Of a stretch of 64,000 bases of DNA, positions 62,185-64,000 are shown one piece after another. Source of the stretch: Myxocyprinus asiaticus (taxonomy: Eukaryota; Chordata; Actinopteri; Cypriniformes; Catostomidae); NCBI RefSeq assembly GCF_019703515.2, contig NC_059388.1:4181979-4245978 (forward strand). Reading direction: 5' to 3'. The number at the start of each line of letters is the position of its first letter. Position 1 is the stretch's first letter. The notes below the pieces were generated by a model. The model made no database searches and had not been told where the DNA came from. It saw only the letters and a program-made list of their open reading frames with translations. Position numbers and translations under genes: made by a program.

Positions 62185-64000
62185 TTTGTTGTTATTAGCA
62201 TTTTTTATTGATTCCAAGACAGAGAAAAATAAATTTAACCACAAAATTATACATTAGGAATCAACTTAAAACCCTTTATAACCCCCCCCCCCCCCCCCCA
62301 CATATAAACAGACACACAAATAGTACATACATTTTTTTTTTTTTTTAAATGACAAAGTTCAACATATAGGGGGGAAAAAAATTGTCTCTCTCCACTGCCC
62401 CACACTAGGACCTCTCCAAATGAGACAAATAACTGTCCCATTTTCTGCCATAACCCGACAGGTTCCCCAGCCATCTGGAAGTCATCTCCTCGAAAGCTGC
62501 CACTTTACCCAACTTGGTGCACCACTCTCGAAATGAGGGTGCATCAGTTGACTTCCAACCCCTAAGGATTAGCTGTCAGCAAATCATCACGCTGGTCAGG
62601 ACCCAGCTATTCACATATTTATCTCCTATATTCAGGACCCCTCCATCACCCAAAATACAAAGTCTGAGGCAAAATGAAAACTGAGTGTCCAGTACATCAC
62701 CCACATAATGCTGGATCCTCAACCAAAATTCCTGAATCTTAATGCAACCCCATAAAACAAAATCTTCGGTAGGCCTAACCCACCTTTGTCAATCGGCCTA
62801 TGTAACTTATTGAAATTTTACCTGGGATGCTTACCATTCCAAATGAAGGACTTTGCTATGCTATCAAATTGCTTGAAATAAGAGAGGGGGACATCTACAG
62901 TGAATTTTGGAGTACAATTCATTTTAATAACATTAACCTTCCCAATCATCAATACTGTAAGTGTAATGAAGCCCACCTGTCCACATCATTCGAAAACCTT
63001 GTTGATTAAGAGATCAAAATTAATTCTGACTAAATCAGACAAATTTGATGGGAATAAAATCCCCAAATACTTAATGCCCTGTTTGTGCCACTGGAAGGCA
63101 CCCGGCTGGAAGACCGTTACTGGACAGTACGCTGTCAAAGCCAAAGCTTCGGATTTAGACCAATTGACTTTATATCCTGAGAATTTGGAAATGGAATTAA
63201 TAATTCTGTGAAGGCAAGGCATATATCTAGTAGGGTCGGAGACGAAAAATAAAATAGCATCTGCGTAAAGCAGATGCTTATGCGCCACACCTCCCGCCGT
63301 CACCCCTGGAAAATCATCCTCCTTTCTTATCGCAGCTGCTAATGGGTTCCAGGGCAAGACAGAACAATAATGGGGAAAGAGTGCAACCCTGCCAGGTGCC
63401 CCTATCCAGAGTAAAATAATCTGAAATGAACCCATTTGTTTGCACCGCTGCTACAGAATGTCTATAAAGTAACTTAATCCAACCAGTAAATGTACTAGAA
63501 TAAATCTTATGGACTGAGGAAAAAATGTATAGTCCCTACCTGATGGGTTCAAAAGTCTCCAAATATCTGTAAGACCAAGATTTTTACACATCCTGTGAAG
63601 TGTCAATGTTGCTCTAGGGCGTTTACACAATTTTGCTTCACTATGATCAAGGACTGAGTCCATCAAAAGATTAAAGTCTCCTCCCAATTTTATATCATGA
63701 GGGGTGCCAGCAGCATGCAATATCCCTTCAAGAGCTATAAAAAAGCGCTGATCATCAGTGTTAAGTGTGTAAATATTAGCCAAAATCAACCTTTGCCCTT
63801 GAATTTCAGCTAAAACAATAATGACTCTTCCTAATTTATCTTTAATCTGTTTGAGAAATTTGAATTGTAGATGTTTATTTACCAATATAATGACTCCCTT
63901 GCTCTTACTTGAGCCAGCATTAAAAAAAACATGTCCACCCCATATCTTCCCAAATTTTTCAGCTTCCTGCGGGAAGAGATGTGTTTCTTGAAGAAACACT
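62185..64000 (-). mobile_element. L1-like LINE copy C (runs off right edge)
   Basis: Minus strand; the 3' UTR (62185-62450) includes a run of 19 C (62282-62300) and a T run (62330-62346). The C-terminal domain is at about 62455-62750, the RT at 63435-62986 and the endonuclease at 63999-63451. Deletions join the endonuclease to the middle of the RT and remove much of the thumb region. ORF1 and the 5' end are outside the window. Confidence 0.83.
62455..64000 (-). pseudogene. L1-like ORF2 copy C
   Basis: Minus-strand 63999-63451 encodes the endonuclease from QETHLFPQEAEKFGKIWGGH (Glu) through LILANIYTLNTDDQRFF and LGGDFNLLMDSVLDHSEAK (Asp, Asn) to WRLLNPSGRDYTFFPQS, mostly open. It then joins, in a new frame, the RT near WIKLLYRHS; about 1.3 kb between them, covering motif A, is absent. 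63435-62986 includes AGGVAHKHLLYADAILFFVS, where the catalytic YADD reads YADA, so the second Asp of the pair is lost. KYLGILFPSNLSDLV follows. 62986-62455 covers parts of the thumb and C-terminus with further gaps. Confidence 0.85.

Noticed and set aside
1..64000. A bacterial- or phage-type defence or biosynthetic system, or a new multi-gene host system
   Set aside because: Long frames all resolve to fish transposable elements; no operon-like spacing, ribosome-binding sites or non-transposon enzymes were seen.

Overview
The window is repeat-rich intergenic DNA from a ray-finned fish, probably a cyprinid or close relative. The inference rests on the repeat content: Tc1/mariner elements with TA duplications, hAT-type non-autonomous elements with 8-bp duplications, tRNA-derived SINEs with a fish-type body, L2-like and L1-like LINEs, several Ty3/gypsy lineages including one with the Gmr1-type domain order, and a DIRS tyrosine-recombinase retrotransposon. 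No host protein-coding gene, rRNA, true tRNA gene, CRISPR array or bacterial operon could be supported. Almost every long reading frame belongs to a transposable element.

Layout. 1-1819: 5' end of a minus-strand LTR retrotransposon (LTR plus gag) running off the left edge, its gag expanded by 30-bp and 33-bp in-frame minisatellites. 3130-5538: hAT-type element interrupted by a decayed Tc1 copy (3194-4780). 5824-7005: second hAT-like element holding a long-inverted-repeat MITE. 7165-7737: solo LTR. 9005-9443: tRNA-derived SINE. 9.4-18 kb: AT-rich, gene-free DNA with MITEs, Tc1 remnants, a strong hairpin and microsatellites. 17975-25165: minus-strand Ty3/gypsy element split by an apparently intact L2-like LINE (single frame of about 979 aa).

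27.2-37.0 kb is a three-layer nest: a full-length but broken L1-like LINE (minus), cut by a SINE (29.1-29.3 kb) and by a DIRS element (29793-35055) that keeps its inverted termini, its internal complementary region and an open tyrosine recombinase frame. 37-46.5 kb: gene-free, with two paired MITEs (38.4-39.9 kb) and two abutting Tc1-type elements (43132-43688 and 43693-45266), the second with a nearly complete transposase. 46.5-51.3 kb: another minus-strand gypsy element carrying an L2-like fragment where its RNase H should be. 52.9-58.3 kb: plus-strand L1-like copy. 59.0-61.2 kb: remnant of a Gmr1-like gypsy element with protease, integrase and RT in that order. 62.2-64 kb: third L1-like copy (minus) running off the right edge.

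The elements do not form a pathway; the window is a record of successive insertions. Nesting gives relative ages: L2 is younger than the gypsy copy it split; DIRS and a SINE are younger than L1 copy A; one Tc1 is younger than its hAT host. The elements most likely to be young or recently active are the L2 copy (open frame), the DIRS copy (architecture intact, coding region damaged outside the recombinase) and the Tc1 at 43.7-45.3 kb (two small lesions). Family assignments are from recognition of motifs in the sequence; no database search was run.
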